Shown here one piece after another: positions 21,501-33,425 of a stretch of DNA of 64,000 nucleotides. The number at the start of each line of letters is the position of its first letter. Position 1 is the first letter of the stretch. Position numbers and translations under genes: made by a program. Under the pieces are notes generated by a model. The model was not told the origin of the DNA. It saw only the letters and a program-made list of their open reading frames with translations, and searched no databases. This DNA comes from Puccinellia tenuiflora (lineage: Eukaryota > Streptophyta > Magnoliopsida > Poales > Poaceae): the NCBI GenBank assembly GCA_012064385.1, contig QRDG01000412.1, positions 124,001 to 188,000 of the forward strand, read 5' to 3'.

Positions 21501-24500
21501 GAACATTTGTCATCCTTCGGAGATACTGGTTGACAAGGCAAGGGTTCCAGGGCTGCTCTCTCAAGTAAAGTTATAAAATCACCAGCCAAAACAAATATGT
21601 CATTATCAACATTGACCATGGGTGCAGGTAGCTCATCCAATTCTGCTATATTTGTCTTGGTTTTCATAGTCATGCTCTGGTATTCAAGTGCCTTTAGACC
21701 CGTATACAAAGAGTCCATCACTAATGTTGAAGTAACCTCTTTCTCTACAAAAAAATGCTTCACCAATACTTTAAGTATGGTATCAGTCTTCTCCCTGGAC
21801 ATACGGTGCCTGGTTCTTGGGTCAATTGCTGACCAGAATGCCCGAAAACTGAAAGGCGATTTCAGACTGTAAACTTAATAGGAACAAACAAGCAACTTAA
21901 CTTAATGTGATGTATACTGGAAAAGATAATATGGTCACCTGGACCATCTAATTTTGTCCTCAATGAGCTTGGTAAGTTTATTTCTTCGTTCCTCGATAAA
22001 ACGGCGGTAAATTTGTTCTATATTTGTCGTATAGACACGGAGTAATTCTCTTCGATAAGGGCGATCAAGGCAACGAAATGGTCTGTCCACTTTCTCCCTT
22101 GAATATGAAAAATTGAAAATACAGCAGTCTGATGTTACATGATAGTTTGCAATTGATTTCTAAATACCAAGAGAAAATAGCAGCTGCAAATTATCTACTA
22201 TATAAACATAGTAAAGAATGAGAAACTGAAACAAATGCATTGCACGCCCACTGTGGAAACAATTGTACGAGTTATAGGAAGAAACAATATATTCAGAAAA
22301 AATGGGGTTCAACAATATTGTTCTTTGCTAAGACATGTTCAAATGAAATAATGAACAGATCTTGAGATCTAACAGTTCTCTTCTGAGGCATGATCAGAAG
22401 CACCATGATGAACATATTAGCTATAAATCATGAGCATAGACAGATTAATTACCTGATAACTTGAACTTGAGCAATTATTTCAAGAACATCGTCCACAAGA
22501 AAACCATCCTGAATCTTCGATAACTCCATAAACTTTTTCCATCCCCAATCATGCTCCTTCTTCCAGAACCTATGCAAAGTATCTACAAAAACTACTTCAT
22601 TAACGCCTGAACAAGGCAACGGGATACATATACTGTAGCTTCCTAGGGAAAGAACAACCAAGTTCAGCTCACCTGAGTATTTAATTTTCTTAGGATCCAT
22701 GTTGCCTACAGCTATAGTGAACTGTGCAAAATGGCTCCATCCTGAAATTGGTATACTAGAGTCAGCAAAGTAATTTCCCATGTGTACAAAATAGCAGCAA
22801 ACATGGCAACAACAAACCTGGGAGGAGTTTGTCATGATTAGCAACGCAAAGAAACAATGACAAGTGATTGGAGACATCACATCCTTGAGGGTATACAAGT
22901 ATATACCTGTGAAACAGCAACGTAATCAGTACAGAGAAGAATAAATCTACAACAAAAAAATTAGTCGGGAAGTTTTCAGATTTGTTCATAAAGCCCTCAG
23001 CGAAGCTAGAAAGCTTTCTGAAGACAAAAATGAAGAAAAAATGGTTACCACAAAGAGATTAAAATGGTATCTGGATACCAAGACACACTGTGTCAACAGT
23101 CTAACAGAATAATCAAAAGAGAGATATCAGGATACTGAAATTCAAGTCCTTACTCCTCCCTCCCTGCTCCCACAACCACCCAGATGACATAAATAACTGG
23201 AATACAAAATAAACTGAACACGTCGAAAAATATTGATAATGGCACGTATGTGGTGCTCTCCAAGCTCCAACTTGAGGAACAATATTTTTAATAAGAACTT
23301 GCATTTCTTGGGAAACGGTCAACACATCACAAAAGCATGCACATGTAGGCTTTAAAATCAGACATGGCTGGGGTTAGGGTGCACAGAGTGACGGAAGTAA
23401 ACATACTAAAGACAAAAAATTCTGCATAATACATTTTCTAAATACCAGCATGAGAAAAAATGGCAAGCTACAGGAAAACTAAATAGTGTCTACATCATAA
23501 CTCCCATACAGGATACAAACTCTTGAATTTTATGTCACCACACAAGGCAAAAAGAAACGCACAAGGTAACCGTGAAACACTTGGGTTTTCATACACAGTC
23601 TAAGCTATATGTTCATCGAAACATGTAGGGCAATTGGCAGATTTCATCCCCCAAGTTCGAGTTATTAAACAACGTTACTAACAACAACAAGCACTTTACC
23701 ATTTGTATCCACCAGCCTCAAATGGATCGCTTTTCATCTCTCTCTTCTTTTCCTTAGAAAAATTCTCGATCCTCCAAGTATGCCGACCATATAATTCTGA
23801 AGGCTTGGGGCCTGTTATCGTAGTTGAGACACATGACATAAAACACACAAAAAGTACAGCTTCCAAATATCACAAGTTATCTTTATAAATCTCAAAAAAA
23901 ATTATCTTTATAAAAAGTTCAATCGATAGCATAATAGACTTGCATCAGGGTAAGGAATTAGATTAATCCATGCAGTAAAAGCAAATGCTGGCACTCATGC
24001 AGTATCAGCATGCAAATTAAGTATTTAAAATACTTGGTCCAGTTTTACAATAAAAAAACGTGTCTATGAGGCGACTAAGGACATTGTGAAGTGGCAAAAG
24101 GAGAAGGTAAGGGTATAATTTCATTCTCGAGAGGGACAGACGGTAATTCTGAGTTTTGAGCTTGTGAAGCTAATTAAGATATCCATTTGAACACAGTGTG
24201 GAGTGACAAACATAGAGCATCACAAATCATTACATTGACTAAGCAAGATTTAGCTCAGTAGTAATCACATGGTATTTATTTAGCAGTTTAAGTTCTGCAT
24301 AGAAAGTGAACTAACTAATTATCAGTGCAGAAGGTACTGATCGAATATTTCTTGCATCGAAGAAGTAACTAGGTACATATGGATAACCACCACAAAAACA
24401 AATAACAGCATGATCACATTTTATTTACTTTACAAGGGAAATACTGACAATCTTTATATACTACGCACCGAGCTCAAATATGCATGTGGTCTGAGTTAAA

Positions 24501-25148
24501 ACATAAATGATAAATGTAATGAATCATCCGAAACTCTGGTCTAACCATATCACTATTAACTTTTTTTAAACTTCTCTACAATGCGGATAAGATACAGAAC
24601 TTTTCAACTGTGAAAGCCAGTGTCAAACACTCGGGCCGGTGCAATGTGTAAGTGGTCAACCAGCATTTTTTATCACAGTTATTATGGCAGCAAGTCCCAG
24701 CAACAAGACAAATCAACTCTGGATAATGTGGCAATGCCAAATGAACCAAGGTACTGATAAACGGATCACAAGCTCCACCCTTGCAACTGAACAAGATATT
24801 TTGGTGAACATAGGAGGTATGGTGTATCAGCTGACCCAGCTGGCGTTGGACTATTTGAACATGCCACTGATGTCAAGTTTGAAGGGCAGCGCAGCAATTC
24901 ACACCAAATAATTTAAATAACATGCCGCGTGCTAAGTAAACCATGCTACTATGCAAGTGCGTTCACTCACCAGGGTCGTCAATGTCGTAATCAGTGTCCC
25001 AAAACGGTGGGGACGTCGAAGGGCTTCCGCTGTCGCCCTGGTCGCAGGACCGCCACTCCGACAAGGAGTCGCCGGACAAGCTGCGATCGTCATCCCTCAT
25101 CCCAGCCGTGCTCGCGGAGGAGTCATCGGTCGCCGAGGCACCGGCCAT
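15567..25148 (-). CDS. TRAF1-like MATH-domain protein (TRAF1a/b, MUSE13/14 type)
   Basis: Twelve coding exons on the minus strand: 24971-25148, 23700-23811, 22818-22906, 22673-22741, 22453-22582, 21939-22097, 21485-21848, 20888-20997, 19887-20039, 18591-18934, 18317-18512 and 15567-17807. The start is the ATG at 25148 (MAGASATDD). Residues about 67-193 form a MATH domain (GRHTWRIENFS, LVYPQGCDVSNHLSLFLCV, FWKKEHDWGWKKFMEL). A charged helical stretch follows at about 405-460 (ALKRQEELIREEEAAG), then low-complexity sequence with conserved RPSSAP, QTYRNAIIGK and DEYQHLDIINDLLDEE. This order is that of Arabidopsis TRAF1a/b, adaptors for SCF-mediated turnover of NLR immune receptors and for autophagy control; the role here is inferred. 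All phases agree except exon 9 to 10, where one A seems missing (19891-19894). With it, the protein is about 1381 aa, longer than the roughly 1050-1150 usual, owing to repeats. Confidence 0.92.
15886..16120 (-). repeat. Four 19-residue repeats in the TRAF1-like protein
   Basis: Residues about 1197-1275 contain four units of the pattern RGN(M/L)AD.(E/D/A)MAS.(S/G)SP.R(F/Y). At DNA level the units are about 57-60 bp each and remain similar, which points to fairly recent tandem copying. Confidence 0.85.
16945..17395 (-). repeat. Proline/lysine repeat tract in the TRAF1-like protein
   Basis: Residues about 773-922 contain roughly ten imperfect units of 13-15 residues on the pattern TDKATPVPPKSP. 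The tract is basic, proline-rich and predicted disordered, with many PxxP and SP/TP sites. DNA copies are visibly related (phrases such as TTTCGGAGGAACTGG recur on the plus strand). Confidence 0.88.
19287..19310. repeat. AAAG microsatellite in a TRAF1-like intron
   Basis: About six units of AAAG lie in the intron between exons 9 and 10. Confidence 0.85.
20586..20694. mobile_element. Small foldback MITE in a TRAF1-like intron
   Basis: The arms GGCTTTTGAGTTTTGGAAGCC and its inverse lie about 20 bp apart, and the ends read GGGGGTGTTTG and CAAAAAACACC. The ends resemble hAT-type grass MITEs. No clean target duplication was found. It lies in the intron between exons 8 and 9. Confidence 0.55.
23812..24970 (-). 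other. First coding intron of the TRAF1-like gene
   Basis: The intron of 1159 bp runs from the GTGAGT donor at 24970 to the ACAG acceptor at 23812. The open frames inside it have no recognisable product. Confidence 0.8.
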
Positions 25149-25189
25149 CAGCAAAACCCTCAGCTACTTCGGACAAACCTTATCCACGG

Positions 25190-25743
25190 CTGCACGCAAC
25201 AAACGACAACAGGATTACCGATTCTGAGCTGAATCCACCACACCACAACAATGCTAACAAAAACCAGTACTCTTATCCGGCAAGACCCCCCAGTACGCAT
25301 GCAGTAGAATCGGTTCTACTGTGCCCTGACAAACAGGGGGGGTTATGCGACAACCTAATAACATCCTGGCTGAAGACAGCCCCTCCATCTGTGAGCTCCA
25401 CGACTCTACTGCTCTCTATTCGCCCTCCAGCCCTAGTCTGCTCCGCTCAGCGGAGACGACGTGACAAGGGGATCTACTACCCACACACCCATTTCGAGAA
25501 TTTTCTCGACTCAGCGAGAGCTAGCTGACGGCGCCTGGAGGCAAGCAGCTCGTCATCGGATCAGCCAGCTACCCGACCACGCCGGGTCAACAGGAACCCT
25601 AGCCCTCCCAGCCCCGAGGCGCGGCGCCGCAGCACCGCGCGGTCTCGGGCGGGCGTGGGCGCCCGCGCGCGCGCTCGCGGGTCCTGATCTAAGCACGCAC
25701 GACTGCACAAGAGGGCCCGGGGGGGGAGGGGGGGGGGGTTTAC
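25190..25743 (-). other. Likely 5' UTR intron of the TRAF1-like gene
   Basis: A GGCAG/GTAAAC donor at 25743-25744 and a GCGTGCAG acceptor at 25190 frame an intron of about 554 bp just ahead of the start codon at 25148. The 5' UTR would then be about 25744-25890 joined to 25149-25189. Inferred from splice signals only. Confidence 0.55.
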
Positions 25744-26280
25744 CTGCCGCAGCGGCCGCCGGGGGGGCAAGAGGACCTGCGGCGGCGGGGGAGTGTGCTG
25801 GGCTGGGCGCGGGGCGGCGACGGGACGGGGCGAGGAGAGAGAAGGGGAGGGGAATATGTTCGGATTGGGGAATTGCGATTTGTAACAGCGAGACGAGACG
25901 CACGAGACGAGACGGTGTAGAGAGAGAGAGAGAGGGGGGCAGGGGGCAAAGGGAGAAAAAAAATCGAGAGGAGAGGGCGACGGGTGATGAGGTGCGTGTG
26001 TGTGACCTTTGGCACGGTCTGATCGCCCCTTTCGTCCACTCCTCCTGCGCGTCGGAGAAATAACCGGAAAAAGGTAGGGGGAGAAGTGACAGAAGTCGGC
26101 TGGAGAAGTGAGGTTTTCCGTGCTCGCTCGCTTTGTGGACCTGCGCGTGGTCGGTCGGCCGGGTGAGGTCAGCCGCTGCACGCTCCGAATCGGGGAAGCC
26201 ACCGCACTGCTTGCTCAGGTGAGCCTCTTTATATGTCCACGATGACGATGAGCATGTTTTTGCATATTTTCTCATTGATA
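25744..26280 (-). promoter_or_regulatory. Promoter region of the TRAF1-like gene
   Basis: GC-rich sequence with an AG-rich tract near 25915-25990 lies directly upstream of the inferred first exon. Such tracts are common in plant promoters. No TATA box was placed. Confidence 0.4.
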
Positions 26281-26900
26281 ACAGATTTCTTTCCCTTTGC
26301 GCTTTTGCATGTTGATCAAGAAGTGAGTGACAAATAGATTTTTATTTGAACGAGTGACAAATAGATGTGCGGGCTCGACACACTGCATATGAACGGACGT
26401 TTGGTTTTCTATTTTTATGTGCATGCCCCTTCCTCTAGAAAATGAGGTGCACCTCGTGACATGAAACGGCGGTGATGCTGGAGATGGACGTCGTACATCA
26501 CATTTGTATCTTATTGTATTCTTCTCCTGAGAGAACATTCTCGAGGTTATTCTCATCTTGCTCATCTCATTTTCTTCTCTCCTAATTGCGTGCTGCCTTA
26601 TCTCTCTACTACGATAACATCTCACAACTCATTGTTCTAGGTTATCCATCCATACCTCTTTTATTTTATTCTATCGTATTGATGCCATTTGCCATACCAT
26701 TTCCTATCTGCCTCAACTAACAGCAATACTAGTGATTTGCTTCGCCCCTCCCCTCACATTCCCTCTCCTATGCAGCATCATCCGTATTGTCTCTTGTCTC
26801 TCCTCAGGATCCTATCGTACAACCCTTTCCCCGCCTCACCCACCACATTTCCCTCTCTTTGCTGGCGTAAATCAGGCGCCGACGTCGGATGGAACAACGA
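26281..26900. other. Non-coding intergenic stretch
   Basis: No gene is seen. The last five bases, AACGA (26896-26900), are the left target duplication of the solo LTR. Confidence 0.5.
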
Positions 26901-27534
26901 TGTCGTGGTGGGTAGCACGGCATATCCATCAAAGACGGAAAAGAGTGTGGGGCAGGCGACGATCGGATGCTCGCGCGGGATTGGGCAACAAACATGCAAA
27001 CACACGCTAGTTACCCAGGTTCGGGGCCCTCCTGGTGGAGGTAACACCCCTACGTCCTGCTGTTCTTGCTTGTATTACTTGATCACAGATTCAGGTTACA
27101 AAGGTTGCTCCTGGAGCTGAATTGCGGTGGTGCCGGCTTGAGTTGCCTAGCCGGCTGGAGGTGGAAGAAGGTGATCTACGTGTCTCTGTGTGTCCCTCTG
27201 AGAATCCGAAGTCCCCGCGCAGGAGGCCCCTGCACGCCTTATATAGGCAGCGGCTAGGGTTTTGGGTTACAGGGAGATTACATGTTTACCCCTATGACAT
27301 CACTACGATCTGGAGCCGGCTGGAGCTATCTCATCATTACGTTGTAACGGTAACGCCCGACAGGGGCTGGATGATCCGGGCCTACCGGTACGGACCGGTC
27401 GGTGGGTAGAGGCCGGCTGCTCTAAGCCGGACGAAGTTGCTGGAGCCGGACGGCGGGATCCGTCTGGGAATGGCCGGCTGGAGTTCTCGGAAGTTTTGGC
27501 TTCTTTCGGGTATACGGGGTTTATATCCCCAACA
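26901..27534 (-). mobile_element. Solo LTR of an LTR retrotransposon
   Basis: Read on the minus strand it starts TGTTGGGGATAT and ends CCACGACA. AACGA flanks it on both sides (26896-26900 and 27535-27539), a 5-bp target duplication. A TATATAAGG promoter box lies at about 27237-27247 on the minus strand. There is no second LTR or internal domain, so it is a solo LTR of 634 bp left by recombination between two LTRs. The family was not identified. Confidence 0.7.
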
Positions 27535-27539
27535 AACGA

Positions 27540-28117
27540 CGAGGCGAAGACGGTGGCGGTGTGACGAAGGGCTTAACATGGAAATGTCCTACCAATCACA
27601 AGGGGGATGCATGTAACCGAATTTGGCCGATGTCGAGTGACTGGACTAGTGAGTGAGCAAGAGGGGATTTCGAGGGGAGACTTCATGCTGAGTTGTTTGG
27701 TGTTTTGCTTGGAGCGATGACTTCGGCCAAAATCAGGAATTTGGTGATGTTGAACAATTTGGTGCTTCCATTGGCCTTGCTCTACCCTTAAGTTGGTGGA
27801 TGCAGAGAATGATACATCTCTGCCAAGGAATTATATAAAGTCAGGGTATATATGAAGTCTGAAGCCCTCTTTCTCGATCCGCACATGTCATTTGAGCCAT
27901 ACATCACTTAGTTCCTAGGGAGTATCAATACTTATGAAAAAACACATATTCCCTTGTAATCTCTCCATATTGATACAAGTCGGTACATGACTATGGTTGT
28001 TATCCTAAGGAATGCCCAGACTATTTGCCATGTTCTTGACGATCCCCTTCAATGTACCTATACCGATTATGAATCATGAACAAGAAGAGGTAAAGTTCAC
28101 CTTCATCAAGATTTAGG
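27540..28117. other. Non-coding intergenic stretch
   Basis: No gene, repeat or element was recognised. Confidence 0.4.
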
Positions 28118-28757
28118 GCCTCTTTGGTTCATAGGATATGAAAAGCACAAGAACAAAAATATCGCAAGAATTGAATGTCATGGCACTTGGAATTGTACAT
28201 GAATAGAAAATGTAGGAATGTGTACAATGTACCTAAGAAAAAACGCAGGATATCTCTATAGTGATTGAGTACATTTATAGTTTCATAGAAACATATAATT
28301 TTTCCACCAAGAGGTCCCACCTCTCGCTAGATATCCTGTAAGATTGTAGAGTAGGAGAGCAATCTATTAAAACTTTCGAGGGTTCATTGATTTGAACCAA
28401 ATAGACTCTATAGATAAAATTCCTATGGATTGAAAACCCATTCAATTCCTTGAAAATCCTTTAGGGGTTTTTTTTATTTGTAAGATTTTAATGCAGAAAC
28501 AGAAAAAACACGGGATTATAGTGTCATGTCTATTGAATCCTGCAGGATTTCGAGCCTACGGGAATTTTCTTTCAGGAGTGTTTGAATCGCAGGAAAAACA
28601 AATAAAATTATAACATGAGCTTTGATTGGATGGAAAAAATTCTTCAAAACATAATGCAATGCAATCCTATGGAAAAATGGCAAAGTAGCCAACGAAACGA
28701 CCCACATAGGAAAAATCCTATGTATCAAAATCCCTAAAGGAGCCCCAACCAAGGAGT
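28118..28757. mobile_element. Possible hAT-type MITE
   Basis: The left end GGGCCTCTTTGGTTCATAGGA and the inverted right end GGGGCTCCTTTAGGG are similar, and phrases around CATAGGA(T/A)T and GAAAATTC recur in inverted order through the stretch. No exact target duplication was found. Confidence 0.45.
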
Positions 28758-29274
28758 GAAGGAGACTCTTAGCTTGTTTGAAAAGGTGGTTGCCTCTAGT
28801 TTATGGACAAGTATCTAAGCTGATGGTATAACCTCACCACTATCCACTCTACTAATGGTTGGTTCTAAAATTCGAATATAGCTCTTATAAACGTGGTGGC
28901 AGCTGCCACACGTCGACTGAGCTTTATCTGATTGTTATATGCTCAACAAAGATCATAGCCTATGATCACCTTGTCAGTTGTTGCACAAACACACCACATG
29001 ATTGAGTTGATGCTACGGAGCAGGTTAGATCAGTATCTTTCCGATAAGATTTTGAAATCTCCGCGGCAGATCAACTTTTATGTGCTAGACTAGAGTGGCC
29101 CTCGTCAGCCGTTTCCTTGAGCTGGAATCGTAGAACGGCGGCGAGAGAGACACGTTGATCACCAACCTCTCTCCAACCAAAACGCGTTAAATTCCGATCA
29201 CCACGTGACTCGCCGAAGTGAACTACAACGGCGTCGCGGTCGCAACGGGTTGTTTCGTTCGGAGCTAAAACCGA
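28758..29274. other. 3' flank of the DUF594 gene
   Basis: No gene seen. The part next to 29274 should contain the 3' UTR of the minus-strand gene. Confidence 0.4.
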
Positions 29275-31518
29275 TCACGTCGCCGTCGACGCCGCCGCAC
29301 CGGCGGCCGGGCGCTCGAGGACGCCGGCGTGGGCGAGCAGCACCCACAGCTGCGTCATGAACTCCCCGCCGGCGCCTAGCTTCTCGGCGTGGGCGTCCAC
29401 GTTGTCCGACGGCGCGAGGAACAGCACGAGCTCCGCCCAGAACTCGGCCAGCACCGCCCATAGCCGCTCCTCGTCCCGGCTCACAGCCGCCGTGAGCTGC
29501 CCGCCGAGCACCGCCGCCTTCTCGACGATGGTGCTGCTGCCCGCGCGCTCCTCCGCGCCAACTCCCGCCTCCAGACCTTCTTTGTATCTCTGCTCGTTGG
29601 TCTCGATCTTGTCCAGCTGCGCCAGGATCTCCTCCTTGGTCCCGCAGTTGGCCAGGTGGCACCGCGTCTGCCGCACCGCCGTGTCGAAGATCTGCTCCGC
29701 GTTGTAGCTCGGGTCCGGCAACATCTCCGGCACGAACGACACCAGGTACGCGCAGTAGTTCGACAGCTTCGTTGCCACTAGCCAGTTGTCGCCGCTGCCG
29801 TCGGTACGATCATCGTCGTCGCCGCGACGACGAGGAGGACGATGGTGGCGGCTCGACCAGTCGCAGCGCGTGGTGACGATGTGCCACACCAGGATCTGGT
29901 CCGTCACCTTCGCGAACTCGCACGCCCACGCCAGCCGCCGCAGCAGGCTGTGCCTCCTCAACGTCGAGACGCCGTTGCTGAGGCGTCCCCTGCTCGCCTT
30001 GAAGGACATCAGTACGGCGTGCCGGACCTGCACTGGCAGCTCCTTCCTCCGCTCCCGCTTCTGCCCCTGCCGCCGGGGCTCCACCAGGAACAGCGTCAGC
30101 CACGATAGCAGGTTCAGCGGCCGGTGGCTGTACCGCTTCAGCAGCACGTACTCTCCGATCTTGTCCTCCCAGTACCTCGCCTCCGGTGGCGTGATGCTCT
30201 CCTTCCACCAGAGGTGCCAGCCGCGCCGCTTCTTTTGCCATGGCCGGCCGTCGCGCACGCACCGATACACCGTCTTGGTGTACCGCCAGTTGTTGGAGAA
30301 CGCCGCCAGCGCCTGGAACAGCTCCAGCGCCGCGGTGATCACGATCACCACCACCGTGACAGAGCGGTCCAGGTCCTTGACGCCGATCCGGAGGCGGTGG
30401 TAGTCCGGGCCTAGCGTGCCAAAGAACGTCGTCCATATGGTCAGCGCTAGCACGACGACGGCGATGAAGATGTAGGTCCTGACACCGACCAGCACGATGT
30501 TCCGGGTGTAGAAGAAGTCGTAGAGGAACGCGAGCTCCGCCTCGACGATCCGGAAGGCGGCGTCGGGGCCGGTGGCGACGTACCGGTGGTGATGGTGCGG
30601 GTGGTGCACCTGGTGGTGAATGAGGCCATTGAGGACGAGTTCCAGCGCCTTGGCCGAGCCGGCCTCCGCCGGGACGTAGCCGAAGAACCGGCGCTTCAGC
30701 AGCTTGAATAGCGCGAAGGCGAGGCAGAAGTCCTTGGCCATGTCCTTCTCGACTTCGCTGTACCCCTGCTCGTCGATCCACCGGTAGACCCGGTCGATGG
30801 TGACGACGGACTTGCAGGTGCTCTGCATCAGTATCTCCTCCCGGGACAAGCGGCCGTACTCGTGGCTCAGCTCCATTGTGTCCTCGCCGTGGAAGAGGTA
30901 CCTGTACCCTGTCATGGTCTTGGGATCGGCCGGCTGCTGGCCGGCGGCGGCGAGGGACTCCTCGACGTCCATGTACTCGGCGACGACCTTGACGGAGCGG
31001 TCGGGGAGGCTGGCCTTGACCATCTCGCCGATCTTTGCGGCCGTCTTGAGCACGTTGAGGCTCCAGAAGGCCCAGATGGCGGCGCGGTAGCTGGCATTGG
31101 TGCCGGTGGCGTTGAGGACGAGCCAGAGCACGAGGCCGGTCTGGAGGACGTGCTGCAGAAGCAGCTTCTTCCGCTGGTCGACGTCGCGGCGGCTGTGCAC
31201 GGGCGCCGCGTACGCGCTGGCCTGGATCAGCAGCAGCGCCGTCGCCCATAGGACGAAGGTCTCGCCGTGGAAGGGCCCGTCCTGGATGATGCCCACGGCG
31301 TAGGTGACCACGACGTAGGAGAGGGAGTAGGCCATCCACATGACGCCCCGGAGGAGGCGGTCGCTGCTCCGGCGCTTGGCGGAGCCGTACAGCACCAGCG
31401 CCGTCAGCACCAGCGCGCTCAGCAGCACCACCACCTCCAGCCGCAGCAGCCGCCCTTCCACCGTGCCCAGGTTCTCGAAGATGCGGCCGCCCCTCGCCGC
31501 CTTGCCGTCCGCCTCCAT
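29275..31518 (-). CDS. DUF4220/DUF594 multi-pass membrane protein, 747 aa
   Basis: A single uninterrupted frame from the ATG at 31518 to the stop at 29275. Hydrophobic segments lie near residues 28-45, 58-78, 85-102 and 120-138, then again near 365-382 and 397-418, so the N-terminal half is membrane-embedded (DUF4220). The C-terminal part has the DUF594 pattern: ILVWHIVTTRCDW, then LSNYCAYLVSFVPEMLP, then a late region with LWAVLAEFWAELVLFLAPSDN. This two-domain protein is a large, mostly intronless grass family, often in clusters; its biochemical role is unknown. GC content is high, typical of one class of grass genes. The length is in the usual range and no break was seen, so it is probably functional. 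Its only neighbours here are mobile elements. Confidence 0.92.
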   Translation of the reverse strand: MEADGKAARGGRIFENLGTVEGRLLRLEVVVLLSALVLTALVLYGSAKRRSSDRLLRGVMWMAYSLSYVVVTYAVGIIQDGPFHGETFVLWATALLLIQASAYAAPVHSRRDVDQRKKLLLQHVLQTGLVLWLVLNATGTNASYRAAIWAFWSLNVLKTAAKIGEMVKASLPDRSVKVVAEYMDVEESLAAAGQQPADPKTMTGYRYLFHGEDTMELSHEYGRLSREEILMQSTCKSVVTIDRVYRWIDEQGYSEVEKDMAKDFCLAFALFKLLKRRFFGYVPAEAGSAKALELVLNGLIHHQVHHPHHHHRYVATGPDAAFRIVEAELAFLYDFFYTRNIVLVGVRTYIFIAVVVLALTIWTTFFGTLGPDYHRLRIGVKDLDRSVTVVVIVITAALELFQALAAFSNNWRYTKTVYRCVRDGRPWQKKRRGWHLWWKESITPPEARYWEDKIGEYVLLKRYSHRPLNLLSWLTLFLVEPRRQGQKRERRKELPVQVRHAVLMSFKASRGRLSNGVSTLRRHSLLRRLAWACEFAKVTDQILVWHIVTTRCDWSSRHHRPPRRRGDDDDRTDGSGDNWLVATKLSNYCAYLVSFVPEMLPDPSYNAEQIFDTAVRQTRCHLANCGTKEEILAQLDKIETNEQRYKEGLEAGVGAEERAGSSTIVEKAAVLGGQLTAAVSRDEERLWAVLAEFWAELVLFLAPSDNVDAHAEKLGAGGEFMTQLWVLLAHAGVLERPAAGAAASTAT

Positions 31519-32067
31519 TTATGACGGCCGGGCTAGCTTCACTGGACTCAGCTCAGCGGCCGGCGAATCGGCGATCTCCGGGCGAAGTCGATCTTTACCA
31601 TGGAAAGCTAACCGATTATTCCTAGTGGCATAATGGTTTTGATCTGATGATCGAATGCACGAAGAGGATGAAATGAGATTGAGATGAAAATAGGGAAAGG
31701 AATGGGATTGATGAAATGTGTGTCCGGAACATCTTTCGTGGGCAGTGGGCGGTGGCACTTGGTGGAAGGCAAGAATATTGCAAGGTTTCACACATCTTGG
31801 CAGAGAGCTTTCCACAGATCAGGCAGGATTCTCACAGTCTACTTCCCAGCAATGAAGTAAAGGATAGCTCGCCTACATGGAGATGACAGAACAGAAATGC
31901 TGACTACCGCGAAGAACACGTATTAGGATAAACTCAAATCCTACGAAGTTCCTTTGAGCGGAAAGAGGCCCTAAAGAAGTGCTCCTTTAGTACTGTATAC
32001 TATAAAAGGTTGGTTCCAAACGTAGGCCATCAGTTTCCAAACCACATTCGCTAGTTTTACAAGGTTA
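31519..32067 (-). promoter_or_regulatory. Upstream region of the DUF594 gene
   Basis: AT-richer than the gene; it should hold the 5' UTR and promoter. No TATA box in the right orientation was placed with confidence. Confidence 0.4.
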
Positions 32068-32080
32068 GATATCTCAAAAG

Positions 32081-33425
32081 ACCTAGGGTTTCCGCGGCCG
32101 TCGCTGGCGCCGCCTCCGCCCCCTCCCCCTCCGCTCTCTCCTCTTGCGCGCGACCGTCGCCCCCCGTGGCGGCGGCGCGCGCTCCCCTGCGTCCCTCTCC
32201 TCAGCCCTCCTCTTCCTCTTCCTCCCTCGTCGCCGCCGCCGACAGGGCCATCGGGTGTGGCCCGGGCGACGCCGGCGGCGGCGGTCTGTCCTTCCCCGCG
32301 TCGTGGAAGGTTGAGGCGGGGCTCCCCTGCATTGCGGCGGTGCGCTTCGGGCGGCGGCGGTCCGGCTCCGGCCGGGAGGCAGCGTGGCAGTGGCGGCGGT
32401 GCACGCGGAGGTGCGGGGCAGCGCAGTGACGCGCAAGCGGCGGCGCGCAACAGTGTGGCACAGGCTCCGGTGGCCCAGATCGGGGCCCTACGGGCCCCAT
32501 CTGGGTCTGGCTGGGCTGGCCCGATCTGCAGCGCGTTCGACAGCAGTTTTTGTGGTAGAGGGTGCAGGGACAGCGGCAACGGTTGCCGGCTTGTTGCAGC
32601 GTGGCGGCGGGTTTCACCCAATCTAGGTCCAGCCGGACCCTCTTAGGACTGGTGTGCCCCGCAGGGGCTTTACGGGCCTGTGCAGTGTAGCCGGGCCCGG
32701 CCGGACCTAACAGGGACCGGTGTGCTCTGCGGCCACGTCCGGTCGGCTATCGTCTTCGACGGTGGAGGTAGTTCCCTCCCGCGCGGCTGCAGTTCTGCTG
32801 ACCCCGGTACAATCTACCCTTGCCTCTGTCTTGTTGTCCTCGTGACGGGTGCTTCGGTCAGATGATGGTGGTGGCTTCACGTCTGTGGTGGCACCTGTTG
32901 GTGGGTGGTGCGTCTGGTGGTGGCATGGTCTCGTCTTCGCGGGCTCCTATGCATCGAATCGTTCGGGATTGCGGACTGGGTTTTTTCGGGAGAAATTCTT
33001 GTCGGCTCGGCCGACACCGACACGGTGTCTCCTCTGGGTGGCATCATCCCTTCATGAAGGTCATCGTGGCTACTCTTCGTCTGCTTCCTTGTGTACCGGG
33101 GGAAACCCTAGGGCCAGTGCGCTGGTCCGGGCCGCAGCAAGCACTTTCCTTCTTCAAGGTGCTGCTTGGTACTCGATGACTTGACGCTAGGAGCGAGGTG
33201 GTACTTCTCCGGAGGGTGCAGTAGTTGCGGGTCATCGTAGTTTAGTTGATCCGCTCATGTATCCATTTTTATTCTTCTTCTTCTCTTCTTTTCTTTTCTT
33301 TTCTTTTCTTTTCTTTGGGTTTGTGTTTGCTGCTGCTCCAGCTTGTGTGGTGTAGCGTTTGTATAAATGGTTGTATCGTGGTCATTGCTTTATTTATAAA
33401 GCGGGGCGAAAGCCTGTTTCGAGGT
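32081..33425 (+). mobile_element. GC-rich non-LTR retroposon with 13-bp target duplication
   Basis: The perfect repeat GATATCTCAAAAG flanks the segment (32068-32080 and 33426-33438). The segment starts ACCTAGGGTTTCCGCGGCC, is very GC-rich for about 700 bp, and ends in an AT-richer tail with a TTTTC microsatellite and the phrase AAAGCGGGGCGAAAGCC. A variable-length duplication, a GC-rich head and an AT-richer tail fit a non-autonomous LINE-like retroposon on the plus strand. There is no clear poly-A and no reverse transcriptase. The open frames inside do not resemble proteins. Confidence 0.7.

Noticed and set aside
25149..25154. A start six bases upstream of the TRAF1-like ATG
   Set aside because: The upstream codon is TTG; the ATG at 25148 is the proper plant start.
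25461..26275. Open frames of 200-240 codons around the TRAF1-like 5' end
   Set aside because: They overlap the inferred 5' UTR intron and promoter, are low-complexity and occur on both strands.
29810..31339. A 509-codon open frame overlapping the DUF594 gene in another frame
   Set aside because: It is a composition shadow of the GC-rich gene on the same strand; no domain, and the true frame has clear membrane segments and DUF594 motifs.
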